Shown one piece after another: positions 8,728 to 17,906 of a DNA stretch of 64,000 nt. This stretch comes from Vibrio neptunius (GTDB lineage: Bacteria; Pseudomonadota; Gammaproteobacteria; Enterobacterales; Vibrionaceae). A program made the position numbers and the translations under genes. Each line of letters starts with the position of its first letter. Position 1 is the first letter of the stretch. The stretch is taken from positions 1,364,001 to 1,428,000 of the forward strand of contig CP079859.1 of assembly GCA_019339365.1 (NCBI GenBank), given 5' to 3'. Below the pieces are notes generated by a model. The model was not told where the DNA came from, did not search any database, and worked only from the letters and a program-made list of their open reading frames with translations.

Positions 8728-9888
8728 ATGGATTTGGAAACAGTACTTTACTGGCTAAATGAGGGGAAGGAATTTTTTCAGCGTATTTTAAATGGAGAAA
8801 TTCCTTTCCCCGCTATGCCAGCAATTGGTGGGAGTCTTCTGCTATTATTGGCTTCTCTGAATCGAAAGCATTATCAGCCCATATTGGACTGGGTTGCTCG
8901 TTCAGAGAACCATGCTTATTCACAGCCGTACGATGATCCATTGTCACCGATCATGTCAGTAAATGACGATATACTCACTATTAAAGATGTATCTTGGCAT
9001 CAACTGAGACTGTTTTTGTTGCTACCTATCTTAGTCGCCATTTGGGCCTTTGGCTTATGGCGTATCGTTGACTTTGGGCCAAGTAAGTTCATGATTGACG
9101 TTGCCAACAGCACTCTAGATGAGTTAGAGCAAGGTATCACGCCCGATAAGAGTCGGTATCTCGGCACAATCTCACGTGCTTCCATCAACCCGCGGGTCTA
9201 TACCTATGAGTACTATATCTATAGCCGAAAGCGCAGAGGAGTGGACATTGATACCCTACTCAAAGAGGACCAGCGAAGGATAGATTTCTATAGAGTGTTG
9301 TTATCTGACAAGGGAACAAGCTCGGCTATTCGATATGTACAAGCAATACAGGCATACGGCACAGAATCAGAAAAAGAACGGCTCAATGAAACTCTAATAT
9401 TTATTGCCGCTTATCTTCTCGTTGCTCTCATTATATCTATCGTTATTCTGGCTATTCCTCGCCGAGCTTATCTGCACTTTGATCGAAGGCGTGGGATTGT
9501 TTACACATGGCGCTTAGGCAAGATTTCGGCATGTTCATTCCAGAGTCTAGGCTACCGATACATCAATTGTCATGGAGGGTTTGTGTGCTTACTAGGTGAG
9601 AAAACCTTATCTTCCAGCACCTACAAGCCTCGTCCATTTCGTCTTGAAGCTACCTCAAAAAGCCACGCAAATAGTAAACATGGAAACCAAAACTTCTTGT
9701 TGTCCCAGATCGTTGATTTCATGAAATATGGGAAAAAAGCGATAATTACTGGCGAGGAATTTGAGCGTGAAGCCCCTAAAACGTATTTTTTTGTTTCTAA
9801 GAAGCCCAAGCAGTTCGAACAAAGATTGGAGAGAATACTGAGCAAAGAACATCAGCTTCCCGCTATTTACAAGGCTAAGAAATTATAG
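8728..9888 (+). CDS. Divergent paralogue of the immunity-like membrane protein
   Basis: 386 residues. It shares the layout and key segments of the tandem family: 'VNDDILTIKD' before helix 1 (tandem copies: VTDDIISIRD), DRRRGIVYTW after helix 2, and a C-terminal PKTYFFVSKKPKQFEQRLE segment. It differs by an N-terminal extension of about 60 residues with an extra hydrophobic helix (near residues 27-42) and by a longer, more charged loop between the other helices. A GAGGTAGGG Shine-Dalgarno precedes the ATG. Likely an orphan immunity protein or an older member of the array. No cognate toxin is visible next to it. Confidence 0.72.
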   Translation: MDLETVLYWLNEGKEFFQRILNGEIPFPAMPAIGGSLLLLLASLNRKHYQPILDWVARSENHAYSQPYDDPLSPIMSVNDDILTIKDVSWHQLRLFLLLPILVAIWAFGLWRIVDFGPSKFMIDVANSTLDELEQGITPDKSRYLGTISRASINPRVYTYEYYIYSRKRRGVDIDTLLKEDQRRIDFYRVLLSDKGTSSAIRYVQAIQAYGTESEKERLNETLIFIAAYLLVALIISIVILAIPRRAYLHFDRRRGIVYTWRLGKISACSFQSLGYRYINCHGGFVCLLGEKTLSSSTYKPRPFRLEATSKSHANSKHGNQNFLLSQIVDFMKYGKKAIITGEEFEREAPKTYFFVSKKPKQFEQRLERILSKEHQLPAIYKAKKL

Positions 9889-10084
9889 CGAATGCTTACA
9901 AATCGTTATGCCCAAAAAGCCAACAAGATACGAATCCTTGTTCCCAAGTGATAACGAGACATCGATGCTAGGATGTATTTACCACCAAAGCTCAGCCTTT
10001 TGTTCATGGTAGCTCAGGGCTTCGCTAGCCGTTGTCGATAGATTCACTCCCCTAATGAACCATCTGATAAACCTAGGAGATACA

Positions 10085-11329
10085 GTGAATACAATAGTCA
10101 GTATTCAAGATACCGTTCTCACCCCATTTACTCGAAGTATTTATCAAAAAGCCTTTTTGCTGATTGGCCTGTGTATACTTGTTAGTGCGTTTTTCTATGA
10201 TGCTCAGACTATTACGCTAGTAACAAGCGGAATAGCCACGGTTTACGTTATCGTTAGTTTTGTTTTCAAGCCTAGGTTACACCAGCACATATACAAGCAA
10301 GATGACTGCCTTCATGTAGTAAAGTCGGCACTAATGTCCAATCTTGATAAACGAGTATTATGCTGTTTTATTTTGATTTCCGTAGTGGGCAATGCCTATG
10401 CTTGGGCTGATGTCACTATGTTAATGCTTGGTAATGTGGCTTATCAAATTTGTCTGTCCGTATTAGTTTATAGATGGATGCATCAACAAGAAGAACTGGC
10501 TTTACCTTTGACGAATAAGTATTTACTGCTTGAGAACAAGCAGTCCAATTGCCTATTAATGCAAAGATTTGATATCTATATAGACAAGCGGCCCGCTGAA
10601 GTACTTGCACTATCTGCAGTGGATGAGACTTATCAAAGCGCGGATAAAGAGAGGGAACTCGAGTTTGTGGGTACGATCTCTTTTGAAGAAGAACCATTCG
10701 AAGCTGATGATGCGGCGACTATCATTACAGAGATCAATCAGCATTTATCCACGACTATGGGAGATACTATGACTAGAAAGTCGTGGCGAGATACAGCACC
10801 GCCATTTGTACTGAGCCTGGTTTGTTTGTACGCTTACGTCTTTTGGTTGCCTAGCCTATTTGAGTTTATGTTCCCTGTTGAACGTCATCAAAATAAGTTT
10901 GGTTATATGGTAAATGGGACTGAATCTATGCCTGACTTTGGCGTACATTTTATGATGTTCATTATGTTTATCATATTTGCTTTGCCTTGTTTCTCAGCCA
11001 TATATAACTTTTGTCACAACGTAAGATTTTCCACATTTGAAGCGGTTTGCGCCACTAATGAAGGACTTTGGTTGCTAACTCCCAGCATAAATGGTCATGA
11101 ATCCAGAAAAATATCACGGGCCGCCATTGCTTATATTAGCTACGCTGATATTCAAGCTAAAACAGAGGATGCGGTGCCACCTACAATGTATATAGATCAA
11201 GATATAAAGCTGATTGGTGTTGATGATAATCTTATCTCGTTAAACGATTGTGCTTGGAACTGTCGGTTTGTACTTAATCATTTGGTTAAACTCGGGTTGC
11301 CGGTGCGTTTAGTTAAACATCGTAACTAG
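10085..11329 (+). CDS. Polytopic membrane protein of unknown function in the T6SS island
   Basis: 414 residues from GTG 10085, which has AGGAGA four bases upstream. An in-frame ATG at 10055 would add ten residues but has no Shine-Dalgarno. About six hydrophobic segments are visible: two near the N-terminus, two around residues 110-150 and two around 255-325. The C-terminal 100 residues are soluble. I recognise no family, although the general plan (membrane pairs plus soluble tail) echoes the preceding genes. It is the last gene of the island before the gene-free stretch preceding lafA. Confidence 0.65.
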   Translation: MNTIVSIQDTVLTPFTRSIYQKAFLLIGLCILVSAFFYDAQTITLVTSGIATVYVIVSFVFKPRLHQHIYKQDDCLHVVKSALMSNLDKRVLCCFILISVVGNAYAWADVTMLMLGNVAYQICLSVLVYRWMHQQEELALPLTNKYLLLENKQSNCLLMQRFDIYIDKRPAEVLALSAVDETYQSADKERELEFVGTISFEEEPFEADDAATIITEINQHLSTTMGDTMTRKSWRDTAPPFVLSLVCLYAYVFWLPSLFEFMFPVERHQNKFGYMVNGTESMPDFGVHFMMFIMFIIFALPCFSAIYNFCHNVRFSTFEAVCATNEGLWLLTPSINGHESRKISRAAIAYISYADIQAKTEDAVPPTMYIDQDIKLIGVDDNLISLNDCAWNCRFVLNHLVKLGLPVRLVKHRN

Positions 11330-11436
11330 CCATCAATTGAATAGCGAATACCACATAGATAACAGGGTAATTGAGTATTTAAGCTTGTGGACACCTGTTA
11401 ACATCACGTCCATCCATTAGAGTAAACATCAAGTTT

Positions 11437-11650
11437 TGAGCGAGAAATTCACCTAGCGCGACTGAGGGGCAACGCCACGAATGTGATAGCCTAGCTAGGC
11501 TGTTTCATTTGGTATTATCACTCGCTAAGGTGCTGCTTCGGCCTAGCCTCTTGAACGTTTAAGCTTAACGTCTGATCGGTTCAAAACCGCGGTGTGTTGA
11601 AAAGCAACGAGGGAACCTTAGCGTATGAGGTTGAAGCTAGAGAACGATGA
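11437..11650 (+). ncRNA. Possible structured RNA or degenerate element of unknown type
   Basis: About 210 bases with no coding potential I trust but many self-complementary segments. AGCCTAGCTAGGCT (near 11487) is a perfect palindrome nested between GTGATA and TATCAC. CACCTAGCG (near 11452) can pair with CGCTAAGGTG (near 11524), and ACCTTAGCG recurs near 11617. ACCGCGGT and a near-perfect ACGTTTAAGCTTAACGT dyad lie between. A strong terminator follows at once. The repertoire of nested stems recalls catalytic or regulatory RNAs, and some phrases recall the region before a group II intron reverse transcriptase, but no reverse transcriptase is present. The strand is a guess. Confidence 0.3.
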
Positions 11651-11654
11651 ATAA

Positions 11655-11687
11655 AAAACACCCTCAAGTAAACCTTGAGGGTGTTTT
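11655..11687. terminator. Bidirectional rho-independent terminator downstream of lafA
   Basis: A 14-bp perfect stem, AAAACACCCTCAAG paired with CTTGAGGGTGTTTT around a 5-base loop. On the minus strand the stem runs into GTTTTTTATTC, a good T tract about 100 nt after the lafA stop. On the plus strand it would end anything transcribed through the structured region. Confidence 0.85.
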
Positions 11688-11785
11688 GTGTTGCACTGAT
11701 GGGCTACTTCGAGAGTACCTGATGAGCAGGTATTCTGCCCATCAGCTTGTTGGAGTTAAATAAATAGAAGAGTGTCTCTCGCCAA

Positions 11786-12613
11786 TTAGCGAAGTAGAGA
11801 CATTGCCATGCTTGGCATTTGGTTCGTTTGCGCAAGAACCGTTGTGCCTGCTTGCATTAGCATTTGGTTCTTAGTCATGTTTGAAGATTCGACTGCGAAG
11901 TCAGCATCTACGATACGGCCTTTTGCTGCCGCTGTGTTTTCAGAGACGTTTGCTAGGTTGTTGATGGTGTGGTCTAGACGGTTGATATTAGCACCAAGTG
12001 TTGAGCGTGCTGTGTTGATAGTGTCAAATAGAGCATCAACACTAGTGATTGCCGCTGCTGAAGTGCCTTGGTCCGTTAAGGCACCAGCAGTAGAGAAATT
12101 AATACCAGCTAGCTGTCCTGAAAGATCAAGCTCAAGTGTTTCATTTTCAGAGGCACCAATTTGGAATATGACTTTACCATCAAGTTTACCACCTGTTAAA
12201 AGTTTTTGACCTGCACCGTATGAAGTCTCAGTCATGATACGTGTAGCTTCTTTGCCTAGCTCTGTAAACTCTGCTTGTAGTGCTGTACGTTCTGTTGTGC
12301 CGTTCGTGTCGTTCGCAGATTGTGTTGCAAGGTCTTTCATTCGGTAAGCGATGTTAGTTAGCTCTTCCAGTGCGCCGTCTGCTGTTTGCAGCATTGAAAT
12401 TGCGTCTTGAGAGTTACGCATTGCCACAGACATACCACGAGTTTGCGCTTCAAGTTTGTTGGCAATTGTTAGACCTGCGGCATCATCTGCTGCAGAGTTG
12501 ATACGCTTACCTGTACTTAGGCGCTCCATTGCAGTAGAAAGCAGATCGTTTGTACTGCTTAGCGTGTTCTGTGTAACAAGTGATGCGTAGTTAGTGTGCA
12601 TTGATAAAGCCAT
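11786..12613 (-). CDS. lafA: Lateral flagellin LafA
   Basis: 275-residue flagellin, the subunit of the lateral flagellar filament used for swarming. The N-terminus [18 protein letters not shown] and the segments [18 protein letters not shown] and [18 protein letters not shown] are the conserved D0/D1 helices. The C-terminus ends with the matching coiled-coil half, '[14 protein letters not shown]'. Only a short variable centre separates them, as in Vibrio LafA (about 280 residues) and unlike polar flagellins (about 375). AAGGAGA precedes the ATG. It is a single-gene unit bounded by a terminator. A sigma-28 (LafS) promoter is expected, but I could not find a convincing TAAA-N-GCCGATAA match upstream. 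Confidence 0.93.
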   Translation of the reverse strand: MALSMHTNYASLVTQNTLSSTNDLLSTAMERLSTGKRINSAADDAAGLTIANKLEAQTRGMSVAMRNSQDAISMLQTADGALEELTNIAYRMKDLATQSANDTNGTTERTALQAEFTELGKEATRIMTETSYGAGQKLLTGGKLDGKVIFQIGASENETLELDLSGQLAGINFSTAGALTDQGTSAAAITSVDALFDTINTARSTLGANINRLDHTINNLANVSENTAAAKGRIVDADFAVESSNMTKNQMLMQAGTTVLAQTNQMPSMAMSLLR

Positions 12614-12766
12614 TATGGTCTCCTTCGATAATTACAATACTCAGATTTTGGCTTCAGGATTTCCCTGGTCACTAACAAGAGGCGGACGAATAATATCGAA
12701 GATTAATTAAAAATTGTAAATAACGAAAATTTATAGAGATTGGCGACAGATTTAGTGAAGTTGATT

Positions 12767-12799
12767 CCACTAATCGCCACTGTAAGCGCCGATTAGTGG
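12767..12799. promoter_or_regulatory. Perfect inverted repeat between lafV and lafA
   Basis: CCACTAATCG and CGATTAGTGG form a 10-bp perfect stem around a 13-base spacer. It starts a few bases after the corrected lafV stop. No T tract follows on either strand, so it is not a standard intrinsic terminator. It could be an operator for lafA or an mRNA 3' end structure. Confidence 0.5.
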
Positions 12800-12804
12800 A
12801 TTGA

Positions 12805-13612
12805 TTAGATGTCGTATTCGTTGGTAAATGTCTTAAAAGAGAGCGAGGTCGGGATATCACTGAAGTAGCCAAAATAGTAGCTGGCACCCAGTAATTTGTA
12901 TTGATTGAGCTCTCTTTGGCAAGCAACCCGACTGGCGACCCACTTTAATTTGTGTTTTTTCATAAAACGCACGATGGGCAAAAAAGGCCATGCGATCTTG
13001 CTTTTCTTTCAATGACACCGAGAGTTTCAGCATGGAGGGTTGATAGTGAGCAAGCTGTTCAAGCAAAGTGCAGGGCGGAGTCACTTCAAACCACAGCGCA
13101 TAAGCACATTGTTCCACACGCTCGATCAGTGCTTCTACCGACGTATGAAACCCCAAAGATTGACTGAGCTGCAATGAAGGAATGACATGCTGAAATGCTT
13201 TCTTATGACAAAGCAACACTTGTTCTAAAAACTGTTCACCCGGTGCCCAAACGAGTGCATCAACCTGAAGAGGCACCACTACATTGCTGATCAAATCAGG
13301 ATGAAAGGTTTCGAGTTGAAAGCCTGTTTGGCGCAGGGCTAGGTACAGGCTAAATAAGTCTAAGCAATATGTGACTTTTTGAGACAGGTCGAATTGATAC
13401 ACGCTTTGTTCGCCATCACCGCCAAACCTGAGAGTCAGGTGCTGAAACTCGACTTCGCCAGAGTCAGTAGAGCGGATAGCCTGACAAGCATGTCGGATGT
13501 CATTGTGGACCAGTGCTTGATGGATGATTTGGTCGTCTTCGGTCTCGAGATGTTCTTCCATGAGCTTGGCGATGTATCGGTACATCGCCTGATTTGAGTT
13601 GAGGTTAGCCAA
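12805..13612 (-). pseudogene. lafV: LafV-like degenerate EAL protein, frameshifted
   Basis: Last gene of the fliM-flhA operon. It starts at a TTG (13612) overlapping the flhA stop, with AGGAA just upstream. The frame as read gives 251 residues ending at 12857. Removing one T from the six-T run (plus-strand A run 12980-12985) instead gives about 268 residues ending at 12805. The corrected C-terminus contains PIVRFMKKHKLKWVASRV and LLGASYYFGY, matching the end of an EAL fold (usually vvAEGVE...GadyvQGy). The EAL signature and metal ligands are absent, so c-di-GMP hydrolysis is unlikely. Position and degeneracy fit LafV, the EAL-type protein of the Vibrio parahaemolyticus lateral flagellar operon. 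The frameshift may be a sequence error. Confidence 0.7.
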
Positions 13613-15695
13613 GGTTTCCTACCACGTTGATTTGTTTTGTTTCTGGTATTTCGTTGTATGACAATACCGCCAATCCTTGAGAAAACGTGCGAGCATAGCG
13701 GGCAATCAAGGGTCTAAGTTGTGGCATCACAAGAAGTATGGGAGCCAGCCCTTGCTGTTTTAGCTGCTGTTTGATCAAAGGTAAATTTTGTTGGAACTGA
13801 GACAGAATGTTAGGCTCGACAGGAAAACTGTCGAGGTTCACATTGCCACTCGCTTGTGCCTGCTGCAGAGAGGTCATCAGCATTTGTTCCAGTTCGTCAG
13901 AAAGGGCATACACCTTGAGTTCCACTTGTTGGCCAGCGATCAAGTTCACCAATGTTCGGCGTAATGCGCAGCGCACATCGGCTGCCAAAAGTATCGGGTC
14001 TTTGGTGTTTTCTGAAGACTCGAGCATGGTGTTTGAAATAGTACGAATGTCTTGCAAAGGCACCTGATCGAGTAAAAGTTGACGATACACCTTGAGTTGT
14101 TGCCCTGGATTGAGCGCTGCGCCAAGTGCTTCGGCCAATTTCGGTGCTTGCTGTGTCAGTCGCTGCATCATGGCGTCGACATCATCGTGATTAAACAGCT
14201 CAGAAAGATGGGTTTTGATCACTTTACTGATATGAGTAGCGATCACCGTTGCATCGTCTACCACCTGATAACCCATGTTTAACGCTTTAGCTTTATCCGT
14301 ATGTTCAATCCACACCGCGGGCAATTGGTAAGCCGGATCACTGCCGAGAATGCCATCGACCTCGCCATATGTTTCGCCAACGGCAATCGCCATCAAACGC
14401 TCTGGTTCAATAAAGCCTTGCTCTATGGTTTCTCCATTGAGTGAAATGGTGTATTGATTAGGTTTTAGGCTCAAGTTGTCGCGAATGCGTACTTCTGGCA
14501 GTAAGAAGCCGACTTGCTCAGACAGGTTGCGTCTTACACCGCGGATTCGTTGGGTGAGCGGTGCTCCTTGCTCTTTGTTGACCAGATGAACTAATCGGTA
14601 GCCGAGCGCTAATGACAGTGTGTGCACATGCGGAATATCTTCCCAGCTCAGTGGTGCGTCTTCCTGCTGCATGGCTTGAGTGAGCACTTCGACGTCTTCA
14701 ATCTGAGCATCATGAACTGGGCTCTTGTGTTGTCGCCAAGCTGCAAATGCGAGTACGGCTGCAAAGGTAAAGAAGGCCAAGTGGGGCATTCCCGGCACCA
14801 TGCCAATAATCAACATCACAGCGGAGACGGTAAATAGGGTCGCCGGTGACGCTAACAACTGCTTTTGCATGGTTTCTGACATGTCGTTATCGCTATCGTT
14901 GATGCGAGTAACGATAATCGCGGCTGCGGTTGCTAAAAGCAGCGATGGTATTTGCGCGACTAAGCCATCACCAATAGTCAGTAGGGCATAGGTTTTGAAT
15001 GCTTCTGAAGCGGCAAGTCCGTGTTCGAACACACCAATGCTGATACCCCCTGTGATGTTGATGAACAGGATCAACAAGCCGGCAATTGCATCACCACGAA
15101 CAAATTTTGATGCACCATCCATAGAACCGTGGAAATCAGCTTCGTTGGCGACTTCACGTCTGCGCTGGCGAGCGGCGTCCTGATCGATCAACCCCGCATT
15201 GAGGTCTGCATCGATTGCCATCTGTTTACCGGGTAAAGCGTCAAGCGTAAAACGTGCGGATACTTCTGAAATCCGTTCGCCACCTTTGGTGATCACGACG
15301 AAGTTTATGATCATCAGGATAACGAAAATTACCATACCGACCACATAGTTACCTCCGATCACCACTTCACCGAAAGCTTGAATGACCTTACCCGCAGAAT
15401 CGCCACCATTGTGACCTTCAAGTAGGACGACTCGAGTCGAGGCGACGTTGAGGGTTAAGCGTAATAGCGTCGCGACCAACAGAATGGTTGGAAAAATAGA
15501 AAAGTCGAGTGGACGTTTTGCGGTAGTACTGACCAAGAGCACCAAAATGGCGAGCACGATATTAAAAGTGAACAAGGCATCCAGCAGTAGGGGAGGTAGT
15601 GGCAGGATGACCATTGCCAGCACCATGAGTAAGACCAGCGGAATACCGACAAAGCCTTTTGTGGATTGTTGTATCTGTTTTAACCGATTGAGCAT
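13605..15695 (-). CDS. flhA: Lateral flagellar export-gate protein FlhA
   Basis: 696 residues, full length for FlhA. The N-terminal half contains about eight hydrophobic helices and the FHIPEP-type core (RFTLDALPGKQMAIDADLNAG, then GSMDGASKFVRGDAIAGLLI in the usual cytosolic loop). The C-terminal half is the cytosolic domain that forms the nonameric ring and docks chaperone-substrate complexes. It is the proton-coupled gate of the flagellar type III export apparatus. It lies 30 nt after flhB in the fliM-N-P-Q-R-flhB-flhA-lafV run. Its placement among lateral genes makes this the lateral copy; a polar copy should exist elsewhere. Confidence 0.95.
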   Translation of the reverse strand: MLNRLKQIQQSTKGFVGIPLVLLMVLAMVILPLPPLLLDALFTFNIVLAILVLLVSTTAKRPLDFSIFPTILLVATLLRLTLNVASTRVVLLEGHNGGDSAGKVIQAFGEVVIGGNYVVGMVIFVILMIINFVVITKGGERISEVSARFTLDALPGKQMAIDADLNAGLIDQDAARQRRREVANEADFHGSMDGASKFVRGDAIAGLLILFINITGGISIGVFEHGLAASEAFKTYALLTIGDGLVAQIPSLLLATAAAIIVTRINDSDNDMSETMQKQLLASPATLFTVSAVMLIIGMVPGMPHLAFFTFAAVLAFAAWRQHKSPVHDAQIEDVEVLTQAMQQEDAPLSWEDIPHVHTLSLALGYRLVHLVNKEQGAPLTQRIRGVRRNLSEQVGFLLPEVRIRDNLSLKPNQYTISLNGETIEQGFIEPERLMAIAVGETYGEVDGILGSDPAYQLPAVWIEHTDKAKALNMGYQVVDDATVIATHISKVIKTHLSELFNHDDVDAMMQRLTQQAPKLAEALGAALNPGQQLKVYRQLLLDQVPLQDIRTISNTMLESSENTKDPILLAADVRCALRRTLVNLIAGQQVELKVYALSDELEQMLMTSLQQAQASGNVNLDSFPVEPNILSQFQQNLPLIKQQLKQQGLAPILLVMPQLRPLIARYARTFSQGLAVLSYNEIPETKQINVVGNLG

Positions 15696-15725
15696 AGGTG
15701 GGTGTCCTTGGGTATATACGGATGA

Positions 15726-16853
15726 TCAGTGTTGTAAATGCTTTGGAATGGCGAAGTGAGGTAAAGGCATTGGCTTATCACCATTTCCGGTACGGAATGC
15801 TTTCAATTGCATCACGTAGGTCAGAATATGTGCCACAGCGATGTAGAGCTGACTTGGTACGGCTTGCTCGATTGCTGTGGTGTAGTAAATAGAACGGGTC
15901 AGTGGTGGCGAATTGACGATTTCGACCTTGTTTTCACGGGCGATACGTTGAATGTGCATTGCCGTTTCATCGACCCCTTTAGCGACGACAAATGGAGCGT
16001 CAGATAAAGCAGGGTCATATTTCATCGCTACGGCATAATGGGTCGGGTTGGTGATGACCACATCCGCTGTCGGCACCATCTTATCAATTTTACGTCGAGC
16101 AAATTGTTGCTGAATCTGACGAATACGTTGTTTGACCTCAGGTCGTCCTTCGTTATTTTTGTACTCTTCTTTGAGCTCCTGTTTGGTCATTTTGAGCTCT
16201 TTCATGTGTTCCCAGCGTTGGTAAGGGATATCAATCACGCCGAACAACAGCAAAGCGAACCCCATCATTAATAGTCCATCGAACAGGATCTGCATGACAT
16301 TAACCACACCTTGCTCAAGCGAGAGTCGTTGCATTCCCAACAAAGGTTGCAAGTGGTTATCGAGATACGCGTAAAGCACGCCAAAAATAACCAGCACTTT
16401 GAGGGTAGACTTGAGCAGTTCAACCAATGAACGGGTGGAAAATATGCGCTTGATGCCGCTAAGCGGGTTAAGTTTACTCAGTTTAGGAAAAGCATTTGCT
16501 AAACGAAACATCCAGCCACCCAGCACCATCGTACTCGCCAGTGTCACGGCAATAATCACGATGAACATTGGCAGAAGCAGGGTAATGATCATGCCAAGGC
16601 TATGACCGAGCTGCTCGATCATTTGCTGCGGATGAGCAAGGTCTTGCTTAGTTAATGCCATGTTAAAACGAAAAATACCTGCGACGCTTTCCCAGATAAC
16701 AGAAAGTTGACTGTAGAAATACAAAGCTACCGCGAGAAAAATAGCCGCAGTGGTGAATTCTTTCGCTCTGGGTATTTGGCCTTCCTGACGCGCCTTTTTG
16801 ATTTTCTGCGGGGAGGCTTTTTCGGTTTTGTCCTGTGACGATTGTTCGCTCAT
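15726..16853 (-). CDS. flhB: Lateral flagellar export switch protein FlhB
   Basis: 375 residues. The charged N-terminus (SSQDKTEKASPQKIKKARQEGQ) is typical. Four transmembrane segments lie in the first 210 residues. The cytosolic domain carries the autocleavage motif NPTH (in NPTHYAVAMKYDP), where cleavage switches export from hook to filament substrates. The ATG overlaps the fliR stop (ATGA), indicating translational coupling. Confidence 0.95.
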   Translation of the reverse strand: MSEQSSQDKTEKASPQKIKKARQEGQIPRAKEFTTAAIFLAVALYFYSQLSVIWESVAGIFRFNMALTKQDLAHPQQMIEQLGHSLGMIITLLLPMFIVIIAVTLASTMVLGGWMFRLANAFPKLSKLNPLSGIKRIFSTRSLVELLKSTLKVLVIFGVLYAYLDNHLQPLLGMQRLSLEQGVVNVMQILFDGLLMMGFALLLFGVIDIPYQRWEHMKELKMTKQELKEEYKNNEGRPEVKQRIRQIQQQFARRKIDKMVPTADVVITNPTHYAVAMKYDPALSDAPFVVAKGVDETAMHIQRIARENKVEIVNSPPLTRSIYYTTAIEQAVPSQLYIAVAHILTYVMQLKAFRTGNGDKPMPLPHFAIPKHLQH

Positions 16854-17626
16854 CCGCCCCCCAACATGAATTGATTCATAAAACGTAGGGTGTCATTGAC
16901 CAGCACTGTATATCGGCCCGGCACGCCCGACACAGAGATAAGGACACTGAATAGCCCAAGTAACATGGTCATCGGGAATCCTAATGCATAGACATTTAAT
17001 GAAGGCGCAGCGCGGTTCATTACGCCAAAACTGATGTTCGCTAACAACATAGAAACAATGGCGGGAAGTGCCAGTGCGAGTGCTGAAGCGAACATCCAGC
17101 TAAACAAATTGACGATGCCTTGCAAAGACGCTGTAGTCAGGCCAGAACCGACTGGCCAAACAACAAAGCTCTGGATAAGCACATCAATCACCACTAAATG
17201 GCCTTCGAGAGACAAAAACAATAAGGTGCTGAAAATCAGGAAAATACGACCAAGAATAGCGACAGACATGCCATTAACAGGGTCGTTCATCATCGCCATG
17301 CCTAAGCCCATCTGCATTGAGACAATTTGGCCCAGCGTCGTAAAAATACTAAACAACATGTGCAAAATCAGGCCAAAGAACAGCCCCCAAATGGCTTGCT
17401 CAAAGGCGAGAAACAGTGAGGTCATTGAGAAAAATTCGACGGTTGGCATCGGTGGCATCAGTGGTGCTGAGACCATCACAATCGAAAGGGCTAGCAAGCT
17501 ACGTACCCAAACCGGTATCAATGAGTCACCAAAGAAAGGCATGGAAATAAACACGGCGCCAATACGGAAAAAAGGCCACCATAACTGGCCAAGCAGGCGA
17601 GATATTTCTGCGAAGTTGACTTCCAT
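16850..17626 (-). CDS. fliR: Lateral flagellar export-gate protein FliR
   Basis: 258 residues, highly hydrophobic, with about six membrane segments and the expected length. Recognisable FliR features include the N-terminal 'RLLGQLWWPFFRIGAVFISMP' region and the MGLGMAMMNDP segment. FliR joins FliP and FliQ in the helical export-gate assembly at the base of the flagellum. The start overlaps the last base of the fliQ stop, and the stop overlaps the flhB start. Confidence 0.94.
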   Translation of the reverse strand: MEVNFAEISRLLGQLWWPFFRIGAVFISMPFFGDSLIPVWVRSLLALSIVMVSAPLMPPMPTVEFFSMTSLFLAFEQAIWGLFFGLILHMLFSIFTTLGQIVSMQMGLGMAMMNDPVNGMSVAILGRIFLIFSTLLFLSLEGHLVVIDVLIQSFVVWPVGSGLTTASLQGIVNLFSWMFASALALALPAIVSMLLANISFGVMNRAAPSLNVYALGFPMTMLLGLFSVLISVSGVPGRYTVLVNDTLRFMNQFMLGGG

Positions 17627-17895
17627 CAGCCAATCATTCCAGGAATGTTGTGGAACAGGTAGTCAAACAACTCCATGATTTTGCGCAGCATCCAGTGTCC
17701 AGCAAAGATCACCATCAAAAGGGTGACCAGTAGCCTTGGCAGAAAACTCAATGTTTGTTCATTGATTTGCGTGGCGGCCTGGAAAATGGCAATGCCGAGG
17801 CCAACAATCAGACCTGGCACAACCAATACTGCAACCATAGTGATGATCAGCCATACCGCATTGGAAAACAGCGTGACGGTCATTTCTGGTGTCAT
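17626..17895 (-). CDS. fliQ: Lateral flagellar export-gate protein FliQ
   Basis: 89 residues with two transmembrane hairpin helices, the standard FliQ size. Typical motifs are MTPEMTVTLFSNAVW at the N-terminus and FQAATQINEQTLSFLPRLL in the middle. A structural part of the FliPQR export gate. It begins 11 nt after the fliP stop. Confidence 0.95.
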   Translation of the reverse strand: MTPEMTVTLFSNAVWLIITMVAVLVVPGLIVGLGIAIFQAATQINEQTLSFLPRLLVTLLMVIFAGHWMLRKIMELFDYLFHNIPGMIG

Positions 17896-17906
17896 GTGAA
17901 CTCCTG

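Noticed and set aside
11648..11770. Small frame starting MNKKHPQVNLEGV over the terminator
   Set aside because: It lies on the terminator stem and has no ribosome binding site; coding is unlikely.
12680..12760. Possible sigma-28 promoter before lafA
   Set aside because: TAAA and a weak GCC-A- element are present, but their spacing is far from the 11-15 bases required.
17034..17678. A 214-codon plus-strand frame opposite fliR and fliQ
   Set aside because: Composition mirrors the hydrophobic genes on the other strand; no Shine-Dalgarno and no known domain.
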